Notes under the pieces: model-generated | The model's input: the letters and a program-made list of their open reading frames with translations, nothing else | Database searches by the model: none | What the model was told of the DNA's origin: nothing | Program-made: the position numbers and the translations under genes | In this document: positions 35,319 to 47,600 of the stretch, piece by piece | Position numbering within the stretch: the first letter of the stretch is position 1 | How the letters are laid out: every line of letters begins with the position of its first letter | NCBI GenBank assembly: GCA_036429605.1 | Contig: JAVFKD010000015.1 | Coordinates: 767,421 to 831,420, forward strand | Direction of reading: 5' to 3' | DNA length: 64,000 nt | Source of the DNA: Cladobotryum mycophilum | Lineage: Eukaryota > Ascomycota > Sordariomycetes > Hypocreales > Hypocreaceae

Positions 35319-38300
35319 TTAGATATAAAGGGGCTCGTCATATGCATCCAAACGTGCTCGCAGTCCGGAAAACCTTGACCACCACCAGTGCCATTCCTGC
35401 ACTCTATTATACAAATCCTCAACCATTTCCTCTATATTCCAAACTGGCTTCTCCACTCCTTGTTCCTTTCCTTGCGTGCTCCTGACTTGGCCCGGCGCTT
35501 GAATAGCGATTCTAGATGCCTCAACGACCCAGTTCTTTGCAATATCATCCACTATGTCTTTCGTGAAGCCGTTGACATGCGAATCAAAGTTCAAGGTGCC
35601 AGTCTGGATCCTTAGTTCCTCGAAAAGTAGACTCGCTTCCACTGAGTCGTTTGCCTGTTCCATAAGACGGAGCAAGTACGTCTGCGCAGCTGTGGTAAAT
35701 GTTGCCAGAGATTCAAGGGCCACTTTGACCTCGTTCCAGTTAGAAGTTTGCGAGTGCGATGCAGATAGAATGAATAGGGGTGGCCATAACAGGTTCATAA
35801 GAGCAAGTGATTGTCTCAACACGTGCACCTGGGATCCCGACAGAGGCTCACCGGTCTGACACACCTTATCCATGCCCTCCATGATGGCTCGCAGGATAAT
35901 GGCTACATGGGGTAGGTCACTTTGGTTGAGTTCATAAGCAGCTACCTTCTTCTCGAATCGTAACCTCAAAGCCTCCAGATACACATCTAAGAGGACAAAG
36001 GCCGAAGCATCGGTGAATGAAGCTCGGATGATAGCTGGCAGCATCTTCCCCAGTGCAAAAGACAGGATACCCTGGTGTTTCATACCCTTGAGCAACATAT
36101 CCACATCGTCTTCAAGCTTATCGCTCGTCAGTGAGAATTTGAAGTGGGTGAAAAGGAGGTAGAAAAGTTGATATGCCACTCTTGTATCGCCTTCCTGCAG
36201 TCGGAGACCATAAGACACCATTCCCGCAACTTGAAGTTGGGGGTCTTGCTTAGATGGAGAATACTCCTTGCTGATCTTGTAGAAGAAATCGTCCACTTTG
36301 CAGAATTCGGATCCATGAACCTTGATCAGAGAGATAATGTCTCGAGTAAAAATCACAAAATCGTGGTGCTGAGAGGCTTGTTGTGATACAGCCTTCAGAT
36401 CCCCCTTTATTTGCGCCATCACTGATTCCAATATTCCAGAATTCTCCTTGATGAGAATTTTCTTGAGCGATGGCCCAGCATCTCGCACCGACTTGCGCAT
36501 TGATGATATGGCAAACTCAAACAAATCACGGTTGCTGTTATAGTCAGGCCGAATGCTTAAGCCAATAGCAGCATCAGGAACAAACTCTTTGCCATGAAGT
36601 CGGAGTTGCTCTGCGAGGCGATTCTCATACTCGAGATATTCTCGCGGTTTGACTAAAGATAAAGCCCAAACTTCGCCAAGACTAAACTTGGCATCGGCGA
36701 AGCTGTCGAAATCTTGCTTCAAAAGTGTCGATATAAACAAGGCTAGATATTTTCGTTGCCCAAGATCGAGCGATTTTGGAAGATTATCAAATAGCCCATG
36801 TTTACCAGACTTGAACATATCGGAGAGTCGCATAATACCACCGTTAATAAACCTCATTCCTATTCGGGCCGAAAGCAGAACTATCTCCTCCACGCACCAG
36901 ATTCTATCTAAAGCGGAAATGGCGGAGAGATTTGGGCTATCCTGCGATGATAATACGGCCCTTGCCATCAAAAAGAAGCTGCGTGAAAGGTCATTGTCTA
37001 TAACCATGAGGGCATCATCTGCTTGTGCCGAATTCAAAAGCTGGCTTTCACTTTGTTGGCTCTCTTCATTGTCCTTGAACTCCTCAACTTTGTGCAAAAA
37101 GGAATCCAAAGTAGCCAGTGCAGCCCGCAAAACTGTCCAATCGAGTTCAGGGGGAAACAGAGAAATAGTGGAAAACCTGTTGCAGTTGGGGTGTACTCAG
37201 ACAGAATGATGCTGCTTCTAGATCCGGAGCGTTTCTCATAACATCCAACGATGCCAATGCAGAAGCATTCAAAACCTCCACGGCAGCAGCTTTGTTCAAC
37301 GCTATCAGCGCACGAACCATATCTGGACTGACAGACTTGCTAACATCTTTGGAAAGGTTTGAGAGCTGCTGCTGAATGTCCGATGTAACGGAATCAAATT
37401 GTTGGATCATCTTCTGAAAGAACGAATTCCGCCACGGGCCAAAATATCTGGGTAGACTAGTTGCCTCGCCAGACGCCACAACAAACCGCGCAAGTTGATT
37501 CCATGCTCGAATGTTGATCAGACAAGCTTCTTTGTGAGAGCTTTCTGGAGTAATTAGCCTCTCAATCAGCGTTATAGAAGGACGCAGCTTAGGCGGGCAT
37601 GCCCAGTACAACGTGCCGATAAGGTCATGGTGGTTCCTCAGAGCCGCCAGATCCCGTTCGTGAACCTTCTGTTCCTTTAAATACTGGCGGTTATGATTCG
37701 GTATTGTTCGTGCAACAAGGTTTCGAATATCCTTTTCAGAACCAAATTCCCTGAGCTTGCGAATACTTAGAGCTAACAGTTTGAGAAAGATGTGAAAGCA
37801 TCGGTCATCTGGGTCGATATCTAGTGACGGCTTTCTGGCGAGCTCCTCAAGGAACCGAGGAGACTTGTGCACTTCTTCGTTCCGAAGGTGAGCTAGATTT
37901 TGGGAACCAAAGAAATCGAAAATGACGCCGATTATGGGTGCACTTCGGTTCCAACCCCACTGTTGCAGGAGATAGTGACATCGTCCTACCAGGGCCCGGC
38001 AATAATTATTGAAGCTTGGTGCTTGTCGGTCGTTTCCTTGGTAGAGCTGAAATACCCGCTCGAGAAGCTTCCGGGGAACGGTCCATCCATCCATTGTGCT
38101 GCCATGTCGCTTCCCAGGAACAAGGATGCCGCAGTTATTGAACTCGATGAGTGGAAGGAGGGTGAACATGGTCTCCCAAATTCGTTCATAGTCTCGCACA
38201 TCCACGCTGGAGATGACTTGAGGAAGAACCATTGCGACCTGAAGAATATCCCAGAACGAGGACCGTGGGATTCGTGAGGATTCAAGAACTTTCATCAGCA

Positions 38301-41300
38301 GTGTCCAAGAATGGATTGTTACCGCATCATTCCTCAGGCCACGCTCACGATAGCTTAGTCTATCTAACGATTTATATGTTTCTGTGAGCCGATTCATTCC
38401 ATGACCTAATAGTATCGAGGCTGTCATGCGCGCTATGGACTTCAGTATCTCCTCCATTTGGCATTGTTCCTTAAACAGCGAGCTGTCGTTTTGACAAATT
38501 CTCAGAGCAAAGAAAGCGAGTAGGATCAGTCGGTCGAAAACCATTAATGATAAATCATATTTGGGATGCTGAACATGAGGATCGATTCGGTCGCAAAAGC
38601 CGGTTAGGACTTTGTAAAGACGCGTCAGAAACGACATAATCGCAGTTTCGTCTGCTAAACTGAGAGCGTCTTTGACGTACTTGAGGATAAAACTTGCGGC
38701 GTCGAGTGCAGCTGCTTCATCTGAGGACCGAGCATCGCTTCGATCGCTACTTTCCAACTGTTCTGCGACGAAATCTAAAACAATGCCGAGCTCTGAAGAT
38801 GTTTGGTCGTCCCACGGACCCCATCTCAGCATTTGTTCACCTAGATGGAAAGATACCCGTGGCCGAAGGTTCTGTAGCTTCGAGTGGAGATCGCTACTCA
38901 TACAAGCATCAATAATGCCACTGCCGATGAGAGTAGACTCATGAAAATATACCGCCGAGTCTAGCGGGAACATCTCAAAATGATGTGTGTACCTAGTGCC
39001 GTACGGCCCAAGCCCCTGAAGTTTCTTTCCCTCGGGTTGCTTTTCACCTGGCTCGGGCAACGGCGAATACTGCACTGGGAGAGGATCATCGGCATGGGTG
39101 TATTGAGGTGCTTCTACATCAACCCGACGTGGTCTGGTTTGCTTGCGGAAGCGAGATGCTTTTAATCGATGTCCACTTTGCTCAGAATCGTCAGGCAATC
39201 GCTCTAGCTGCTCATTTTCAGGAGAGCCAGCTCTTGATTGCATAGTCAACCCTGTTTCAAGGCTCCTCACATGGTTTGTTCCGGTTATATGTTGACCACG
39301 TTTTCGGTACAGACGATCAAGGAACTCCTTCCGCGAATGGAATCTCAGGACATCGCGTTGTTCCGTCTCATCTACTTCCAGTTGGGCTGGTCTTGCAGAG
39401 CCCAAAGGGCCCGAAGGAGTATGGCGTGGATCTCTAGATGCTGTCTGCTTCTTGGCTGGAGTGGTAAGAGCTGAGCTGGTTTGTCTGTAGCTTACTGATC
39501 CTCCTTGACTGACATGCCTCACAAGCTTCTGGGATTTATTCCTGGGTGCACGCTGTGAAGTAGGTCCGGCCGCTCTATTTCCTGAGCCCTCAGAGAGCGG
39601 TTTAGGTTGTCGCTGCGAACGCTTCTTAGACTGGGCAGCTGTCGAAACGGATGGACGCTGCTTAATTGAACCTGATCTCCACTGCTCTAGTATAGACGCA
39701 GCATCAATGTTATCCTGTCTAGTGGCCAGTTTGATACTTTTTTCTTAGGGCTACTTCGTCCTTGGTTCACACGTCTCTTCGCAGTTCGTGCCGCAACCTT
39801 GAGAAATATCGGGGCATTTGGTTCAATGATATCCAAGATACTGAGATGAGGTGGTGGTGACGAACGTGTTTCACTTCGTCCTACTCGATTACCCTGGCTT
39901 TTCTTCTGTTGCTTTGCCATAGCGGGATTACGAGACCTTTTTTGTATTTTTGGCCTTCTGGTCGAATCTGAACCCTGAGAGTTTCGGAATAGGCTAGTAA
40001 TCTGAGGCTGTCTAGGCTTTCTCGGTGGCAATTGAGAGTTTCGAGGATTGTTTGGCTTCTTTATCTTCTTTCTACTTCCACCCAAGGCATCAGGAAGTTT
40101 GAGTTGTCGTTTTCGACCAGGCATCATAAAGTCAATATGATCTTCCTCCACAATTAAATCTTCTTCTTCATCATCATCATCATCCGAAAAGAGTCTCTGC
40201 AGGGGTTCTGTGCTAGCCAGCGGCTCAAGTTCTAATCGAGTCTGGTTGTGGAAGACATCATCTGTCGTCATATATCGAGAAGATGGTGCATCCTTCTCCT
40301 CCTCTTCAGACTCTTCAAAAAGAAGCTGGGTCGAAGTTGAGCCAGGGAGAGCCTGCCTGGGTTGTGCCACCCCGCGCTTCAATTCCCGATCAAGATTTCG
40401 ATGCTGCTTTTTGTGAATATCCTTTTGGGCCTTATCTTTGCTCGAGAGTTGATCGAGCCTCAGCCAGGAAGCAGGGAGGACGCCTCTTATACGTTTACCA
40501 ATCCTCTCAACTATTCCCTCGTTTTCCGATTCACTTTCAGTTTCGACAGTCTCCTGGTCTACCGGAGGCGCATCTTCTTCCTGCTCTTCAGCTTCATCTT
40601 CGGATGGAATATTAATGACAGGGATCCGAAGCTTAGGAGGCAGTTCTAGTAGCCGTGTAGGAGAAATAGCTGCCGACTGTCTAGCGCTAGCACCGCGAGT
40701 TGGTGTTGGGCTATTATCGAAGGGGTCAAATGGCAATGCTAAGGGATCTGGTGACCCTGAATCGACTCCAATGGGAGAATTCAGTTCGGGAGCATCGCTG
40801 TGAATAATATTTTGCCTCTTTCGTTTTCGAATAGTTGACTGAGACTGCGAGGTCTTCCTCTTTGCAAGACCAGTTAATAAACTTCGAGAGGGTTGATTCA
40901 ACAGTTGGTCAACGTCTGGCAAGTCTTGGTCCACAACACTCGTACCATTGGTGTCTTGAGAGCCAGGTAGACTACTGGCGCCAGCACGGTTGATGAACGG
41001 AGAGGTTTTAGGGGGCGACGATGAAAGAAAAATATCATTACGCTCTTCAAATGCGTTTCCTATGTCTCTTTGCTGGCTCTCGTCTGTTTCCTCCGGTAGA
41101 GCTTCTTGACTCTCCTGCTCAAATTCGTCATCTTGGAGCGTTTCTTCTCGCCTCAGTCTCCCTGGTTCTACAGCCACTCTGACAGGTTTGACACCATGCT
41201 CCCTTAAGAAAGTGCTGTATTGGGCATTCTCCAGCAAATAAGGATGTTCTTGAATGGGCTTTCGCGGCCGCAGTGATCTCTCATAACGAAATGCAATTTG

Positions 41301-41852
41301 TAGAGCCTCTTGCTCCTCTGTGTGATGCCGAGAATCTATATCTTGAGTCGAAGCCTTCGGCCTCCCCATAGTCGGTGGGGACTGTACCAGGTCACGGTAG
41401 CCTGTGTTTAATCGTGTTGGAGTTGGAGTTTCGAGATACGAAAGACTGGTCGAGACATCCTCTCGGGGAACAGGTTTGTAGATCGCTTCTTCCAAAGCGG
41501 GTGTAGCTCTTGGCGTACTGCTGCCTCGATCCAAGTTCTGGAAATCTGCTACGTTGTCGGTTGGAACGGAGGACAGAGGAGAAGAGCTGATACGTTTGAG
41601 GGCTGCTGATGTTACTCCTGGTGTTACCGCCGGTGTTGATGTGAGAGATGCATCTGGGGTCGTCGATTGCCGTGGCCTCGACTCGTTATCCTCGTCGGAA
41701 TCCGGGAAGTCCCATATGTCTCCATCATCGTTATGGCTCGTCAATGTCGCTAGAATCGCTGGCTGGAGCTGTGCATTGTCCAAGTTCTGACTATCAAGCC
41801 CATCTTCATCCTCTGAATCCGGTACTTCCCCCAGCTCTTTCCAGGTCGCCAT
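35319..41852 (-). CDS. MMS22: Mus7/MMS22 family replication-repair protein (apparent frameshifts)
   Basis: Mus7/Mms22 works with the Rtt101-Rtt107 ubiquitin ligase to protect and restart stalled forks. The product (about 2178 aa) starts MATWKELGEVPDSEDEDG, the family's usual start, followed by a long Ser/acidic disordered region and a basic stretch. The conserved part includes LGPYGTRYTHHFEMFPLDSA, VYFHESTLIGSGIIDACMS, EACLINIRAWNQLARFVVAS and a C-terminus ending SGLRARLDAYDEPLYI. The frame breaks twice. At T6 39738-39743 one added base joins SSPKKK to SIKLATRQDNIDAASILEQW. At G5 37150-37154 either two bases are missing or one is extra, joining HYFSVSP to ELDWTVLRAALATLDSF. No intron fits either place. 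The whole span is a multiple of three, consistent with +1 then +2 (or -1). Confidence 0.85.
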
Positions 41853-42837
41853 TGTCCCCTGTCTTCATGATTCCGTGATTTTCGACGATTCGAGTTCACA
41901 TCAAACTCACAAGCGAGCTTGAACGGTTGCAGAATGAGTCGTGATATATCGAGTCCAGCTCATGCTCAAGTCGGCTATTCAATCAACTTCATGGGAGGCA
42001 CTCGGTTTTGTATGGTTCGATATAAGATTTTGATACTCTGGGAGACGTCCTGCCATGCAATTGGGGGTATAAAACAGAGCGATGAACTGGCATTGAATTG
42101 TTTAACTACGTGCATACGCATAAATTGAAAAGTCGCGTTAATGACCTAGACGCGCGAAACGCGACCTAGCGTGACTACCGTATTTGGTGGGGGGGGGGGT
42201 TCAAAACTCATGGTCGATTTGCCAACCGCCCAGCCAGTCCACCACCATTAAACTCGATACCACAGCCCTGGCTAAAAGAGCCCTCAAATTCGTCTCATCG
42301 TCAAGCTGTGCAAAAATCAACGGTTCGGGCCGCTGGGACTTGGCTGCCATGAGCCAACACCGGCAGTGCCGTCCAGAGCGTATGATTTCGGCACATTTCC
42401 AAGAATTGGCGGCGGCGGGTTGAATCAGAATCCTCCCGCTCCATACCACTGAAATCTTCAGCTGATGGAAGCCTGATCGCCCATCCAAGGCAGTGTGAGA
42501 GGACACGAGGCAAAGGATTCATGGTGGCTTTCTCTACAGTCAATCAGACCACCGCGTACTACATGTCTGTCATCATGGTGCGGGGGTGAGCTATGAATTT
42601 GTCACAGCCTTACTCCAGGGTTACTTTTGCTCGCACACCAACCGAAACATGTCGGGGATCACACAATCCTTCGTCGGAGAAGACGTTGCCGATAATAAAA
42701 GGAAGGCGACTATGGTATTCATAATGATGAGCACGATTTGATTTAATAATTCAAGCTTCGGCTCTTAGATGAAACAAATGGCAACTTCTCCATTGACATC
42801 AACGCTGTGCGTTTAGAGCTAAACAATATTCTTCATA
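41853..42837. other. Divergent intergenic region at the conserved/accessory boundary
   Basis: The region separates MMS22 from the first rhodopsin-domain gene. It contains a G11 run at 42189-42199 and, on the minus strand at about 42201-42543, open frames with no recognisable family (one includes LRALLARAVVSSLMVVDWLG); this could be a decayed gene but I cannot support it. Confidence 0.4.
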
Positions 42838-44191
42838 ATGCGTCCTCTCGCCAAAAGTGCCAGCGACAATGTCTACTCTTGCATCGGCATGATTGTCTTG
42901 ACGGGAGTATCGGTCATCATACGATTTACTATCAAGATATGGCGTCGTCAAAAGCTTACCGGCGACGATTGGATATGCCTTTCTTCCATCCTCTTTTTTT
43001 ACGCCTACTGCACGATAATTCTCACTTGTAAGTTGTAGAAACCGTGACTCTTTGGCTTTTATTTTTATTTTTATTTTTATTTTTATATTATCCATAGGGC
43101 CTTTGCTGATATGCATGAGCAAGTCGTCCTCGATTGGAGTAAATCTGGCTCCTTGGAGAAATCCGAGCTGGAAAAGTACCCACATGAATTGACAGACTTC
43201 CTAAAGGTACATTGGGGATGTTAGTTTTATACATCTTAGATCTTCGAATGGCTTACTTATTATATAGATGACTTTCCTGATAGAACCCTTCACCCTATGT
43301 GTTCTCACCACTGTCAAACTCAGCATTCTATGGTTCTACTATAAGATCTTTGCATCTACCATCATCAACAGAAAGATAGTCATAGGAACCTCAGTCGCCT
43401 GCGGTAGCTGGTTTATAGTCACCATCTTTATCTGCATCTTTCAGTGCGTTCCCATGCGCAAGTACTGGGAGACGCACGTCCAATCACCCAAGTGTCTCAA
43501 CGCACCGCGGCGTCTAGTAGGGTATGAAGTGACAAATTTATGTCTCGACATTATCATTCTATGTATCCCTGTGCCTATGGTATGGAGGCTACAGCTCAAA
43601 TCGTCCAAGAAGATTGGTGTTATAGCCATCTTCTTTTTGGGTGGATTGTAAGAATCCGCCCCCCCCCCTTTTCAAGGCTCTGGAGTTGAAAGTAACTGGC
43701 GATGTAGCGTTTGTCTGGCAAGCATTATTCGGATCACGAAAATATGGAAACCACCGAATATCAATGACAACTGTAAGTATCTTTTCCTTCCAATCCTGTG
43801 TCCTAAACATGGCAAGCTCATTACTCCTGATCAAGTTGACGTTGCCACCGCCTTGTCGTGGTCCACGATGCAGCAGGGTGTCGCTATAATTTGCGCCTGT
43901 CTGCCCACTATGGGCCCCATCCTTACTTCCGCACCCAAGGTCGTTTTGCACTTCTCAAACTGGATATCATCGATCTGGAATAGGGGTCATAGGATCCCCG
44001 ATGACAACGAGATGACCAAAGCGAATAACCAGTCGCCAGGTTCGGTCACAGATGTCGAGATGAACATGGAATGCCAGGGCGGCTCCTCTTGCAGCTGGGC
44101 CCACAGCAGTGGTGACCATGTGCACACTGAACCCGATGGACAGATACCTCCGAACACTATTTTGGTAAATAGGGATATACATGTAGTTTAG
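42838..44191 (+). CDS. Rhodopsin-domain integral membrane protein (copy A)
   Basis: A seven-helix membrane protein of the fungal rhodopsin-domain (SAT4-like) family, function not established. Exons: 42838-43027, 43124-43206, 43268-43647, 43708-43772 and 43836-44191 (357 aa). Hydrophobic segments include SCIGMIVLTGVSVIIRF, ICLSSILFFYAYCTIILTF, TVKLSILWFYYKIFAS, SWFIVTIFICIFQC, NLCLDIIILCIPVPMVW, KIGVIAIFFLGGFVCLASII and QQGVAIICACLPTMGPILT. Family marks are TVKLSILWFYYKIF, FQC, and the DIIILCIPVPMVW helix. Intron 1 is long and ends at 43123; using this acceptor keeps all joins in phase and matches the paralogue at 54459. The C-terminal tail is polar. It lies 466 bp from the 3' end of the PKS, in convergent orientation. 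Confidence 0.8.
43057..43086 (+). repeat. (TTTTA)n repeat in intron 1 of rhodopsin gene A
   Basis: About six TTTTA pentamers inside the first intron. Confidence 0.85.
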
Positions 44192-44656
44192 GAGCATTTA
44201 TCCTTGTGTTTGGTAGGTTTCAACCTCGTCACCAAGAACTGTCTACCTGCAAGATACGGTCAACATCTCTTCATATTACGTTATACTTGTTCAAGGGTGG
44301 TTGATGTGATTAAATGATTACATTTTGGATACTGTGGGGGTTCCGCATAAATAACCGTGAGAACCGGACTGATGTAGTCGAAAGCCTACCGACTGTTCCC
44401 ATGACTACCTATCTACTGATACACTTGATGCGTCAATAGCCCTCTGCGCCCCAGTTAGAAAACTAACATTTTTCTCACAAAAACTTATAACCAAGAGTTC
44501 TACACCTATGATGAAAAACTGGTCACCATCAACGAGTTTCCTACGATATCAAGCATCCACACAAGTGAAACACCCTTGACCAGCAAGAGGGCATAGTATA
44601 TTTTGAAGGAAGAGATAGCACATATAGGCCTCCCTGAAATTGCCAACGACATCTCT
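44192..44656. other. Convergent spacer, rhodopsin gene A / PKS
   Basis: The 465 bp between the 3' ends of rhodopsin gene A and the PKS contain no gene. Confidence 0.55.
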
Positions 44657-47600
44657 TCATGTCGGCAATTCCCGATCTCGTACAAAATCACTTTTTCTAG
44701 CAGCCAGCAATCCTAACTGCGTAATACTTGAACTGCTCAAGATCTGAACAACAGGCATGTCGGTGTGGATCTCAGCCGAGAACCAAAATAGAAGCTCAAC
44801 TGCGACTAGTGAATCGACACCAAATGCATACGGTGGCTTATTGACATCAATGTCTTCGACGGGCACAGCCAAGGAACGCGCCAGCCGCTTCGCAAATAAC
44901 CTGGTAATCACAGCTGCGGCTTCTGTCAGGCTCTCAACCTTGCGGAGTTGCGACCCAGCACTATCAACCTGCTGTGTAGCCACGTTGCTTTTCTGACTCT
45001 GTTCCATGCGGTACAAGTGACGGAACATTGGAGCACGCATCCAGCCGTGGTCCTGGAGCATTCCACCACGTTTTACAAATGCAGGAGTTGTTAAAGCTCC
45101 GATGATCTGTGTCTCCCAAGGGGACGGGACACTGAGCTGTGGATTGCACGCATACTTTAGTAGGAAATGCAAATCGGTCTCGCGGAGTACCTTATGGTCA
45201 AGGTATGTCATAGCCAAGTTCCGCGCAACATCGATTCGTTCAGCTATGTATCCGATGCCTTCAACGATTCCAAGGTCCAGCGAGACGCAGTGCTGACCCT
45301 GGGTGTGCCGGAGGCGCGCAAAGGCGTCTAGGAAGGCGTTGGCAGCCGCATAATTGCTTTGTGATGCGGCACCATGGAGACCTGCGAGAGAGGAGAGAAT
45401 CACAAAAAAATCCATATCCGGTGGAAGCTGGCTATGGAGGTTGAGCGTTCCTTTGACTTTAGGGTCAATAGCGGTCTGGAAGGCTGGGAGGGTATAGTTT
45501 TCGAAGATACGGTTCTGATGCACAAAGCGTTAGCCCTAGTCAGCACTCAATGTCAAAAGTGATTTCAAGATACTCACCTCAACCACCATGGACGCTTGGA
45601 TGCAGCCTTTGATAGGCGGCATATTCGCTTTTGCGTGTGCGACAACAGCTTCAACCGCCTCTGGGTTTGAGACATCACATTTAGGAGCATGTACACGGAT
45701 GCCATCTTTCTCGAGTGTGGCAATTAACCCTTTAGCGGCGTCACTATTGGGACCGGAGCGCGAGAGCAAGATGATGTTTTTTGCACCGTGACGACACATC
45801 CATGCTGCAATATTCCTTCCAATGCCCCCGAGCCCGCCAGCGATGACATAGGTAGCATTGTCATCAAATCTATAATCTAGTGGATTCTTAGGGAGTATCT
45901 GTAACCTGGTTAGCTAGCATTCCTGCCGACTTGCAAGAGTTGGTAGTTACCTGAATCGTGTCTTCTTGTTCCCAATCAACGACGACTTTGCCAGCATGTC
46001 GACCAGTTTGCAGTAATCGGAACGCCTCTTCAAAGCCCGAGCGCTTGAATACAGTCAATGGGTAGGGTACCATGTATTTCCCATTATCCAGGAAGAGTGT
46101 CTGTACCTCTTGCATAATCTGCCCCATCAGGTTGTCGTTGGCTTTCCAGACAATTCCGAGATCCAGAGAGCAGAATGAGACATTCCGCAAGAACGGCTCC
46201 ATAGGTAAGCTTTTGAATGAGCTTATGTCGGTTTTGCCAATTTCAATGAATCGTCCAAATGCTGCAAGGCACCGCCAACTCTCCATTAGGCCCTGGCCAG
46301 CCAATGAGTTGAGCACAACATCGACGCCTTTACCGCCCGTTCTCTGCATGATTTGCTGCGCAAACAAGGTATGTCTACTTGAAAAAAGTGGCTAGACTGG
46401 ATACCGTATTTGTTCATAAGAATGCTCTTCTTCTTAGGCGTGCTGACGGTTACGTAAATCGTTGCACCAACTCTCTGAGCAAGTTGGATGGCGGCCTGGC
46501 CGACTGCACCAGCTGCGGCATGGATCAGTATGCTCTCGCCTGGTTGGAGACGAGCCAAATGATGTAATCCGTATTGCGCGGTAGCATATGCCAGAGGTAT
46601 TGCGCTTGCCTCCGTAAATGAGATGCCTGGTGGGATCTTCATGATCTGGCATCCCTTCACATGGATACAGGTGCGGAAACTACCAGCCACAATACCACAG
46701 ACGGCATCTCCTGGACTGAAGGCCGTCTTCAAGTCTGCACCAACCTCGATCACGACGCCGGCAAATTCCTGGCCAATATGACCTTCTAACACCTGATTCA
46801 GGATAACCATGACATCCTTAAAGTTGACACCAGTTGCTTTAACCAATACACGGACCTGATCTTGTTGGAGAGGAAGTGGCACTGGAGCGCTTGGACGAAA
46901 GTGCAAAGAGTCAAGACGTCCTAGGGAGAAATGCAACTCCAGCTCCTGATCACTGACGTCCCATTCGTTGCCGACTTTGACAGACTGAGGTTCTAACCCA
47001 TGTTTTTCCGAGTCGAGAAGACTGTTTATATGAGGTGCCTCGACCACCCTGGGAACTAATATCATGCCATCTGCCTCTAGGAGGTCCGTCTCTTGTTGCG
47101 CAAGGGATACGGCGTGGCTCTGTTTGACGACGCGTAAAATAGTGTCTGTCGTAAGAGCCTCGGTTTGCACATTGAGGTGCACGAAGCTGAGTTTCGGCCT
47201 TTCCCCCACAAGTGTTTTCCCGAAGCCCGCAATCATTGCTGCCTCTGGATTTTCAGCACCCTCCCCACACTTGTCAGTTACCCATATTATCTGCTTTGCC
47301 ATATCCAGTAAGTGGTGAAGAGTCGTGAGATGAGCCTCGGTTAGATGCGCCATGATGGGCTTACCCAGTTCCATGAGGCATATGCACTGATCGTACTTCA
47401 ATTTTTCAGTCGTTAATTGGCTGCTCGACACGACGTTACATACGATCTTGAGCTGTGAGACCAAGTGTGTTTGGAGAAGACTCGCAAGACCTTCTTGATG
47501 CGGAGTTTCTGTCACAATGACAATTGAGTTGTCTGCTGCTGGGCTACGAAGCCCTGGTGAATGTGTCGAACGAGATACTAGGAGAGACAAGCCGTGGTTC

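Noticed and set aside
37100..37180. A 44-bp GT...ACAG intron across the MMS22 break at G5 37150-37154
   Set aside because: The splice would leave the downstream frame wrong by one base; an indel in the run explains the join better.
42201..42543. Minus-strand open frames of 80-101 codons beside the G11 run
   Set aside because: No recognisable domain, no splice pattern and a homopolymer at the edge; mentioned only as a possible relic.
43028..43123. Apparent one-base frameshift at the start of exon 2 of rhodopsin gene A, and a similar two-part shift in gene B (54649-54725)
   Set aside because: Moving the splice acceptor to the next usable AG (43123 and 54725) puts every join in phase in both paralogues and gives matching protein (ILTFVLDW and IMNFILHT). 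No frameshift is needed.
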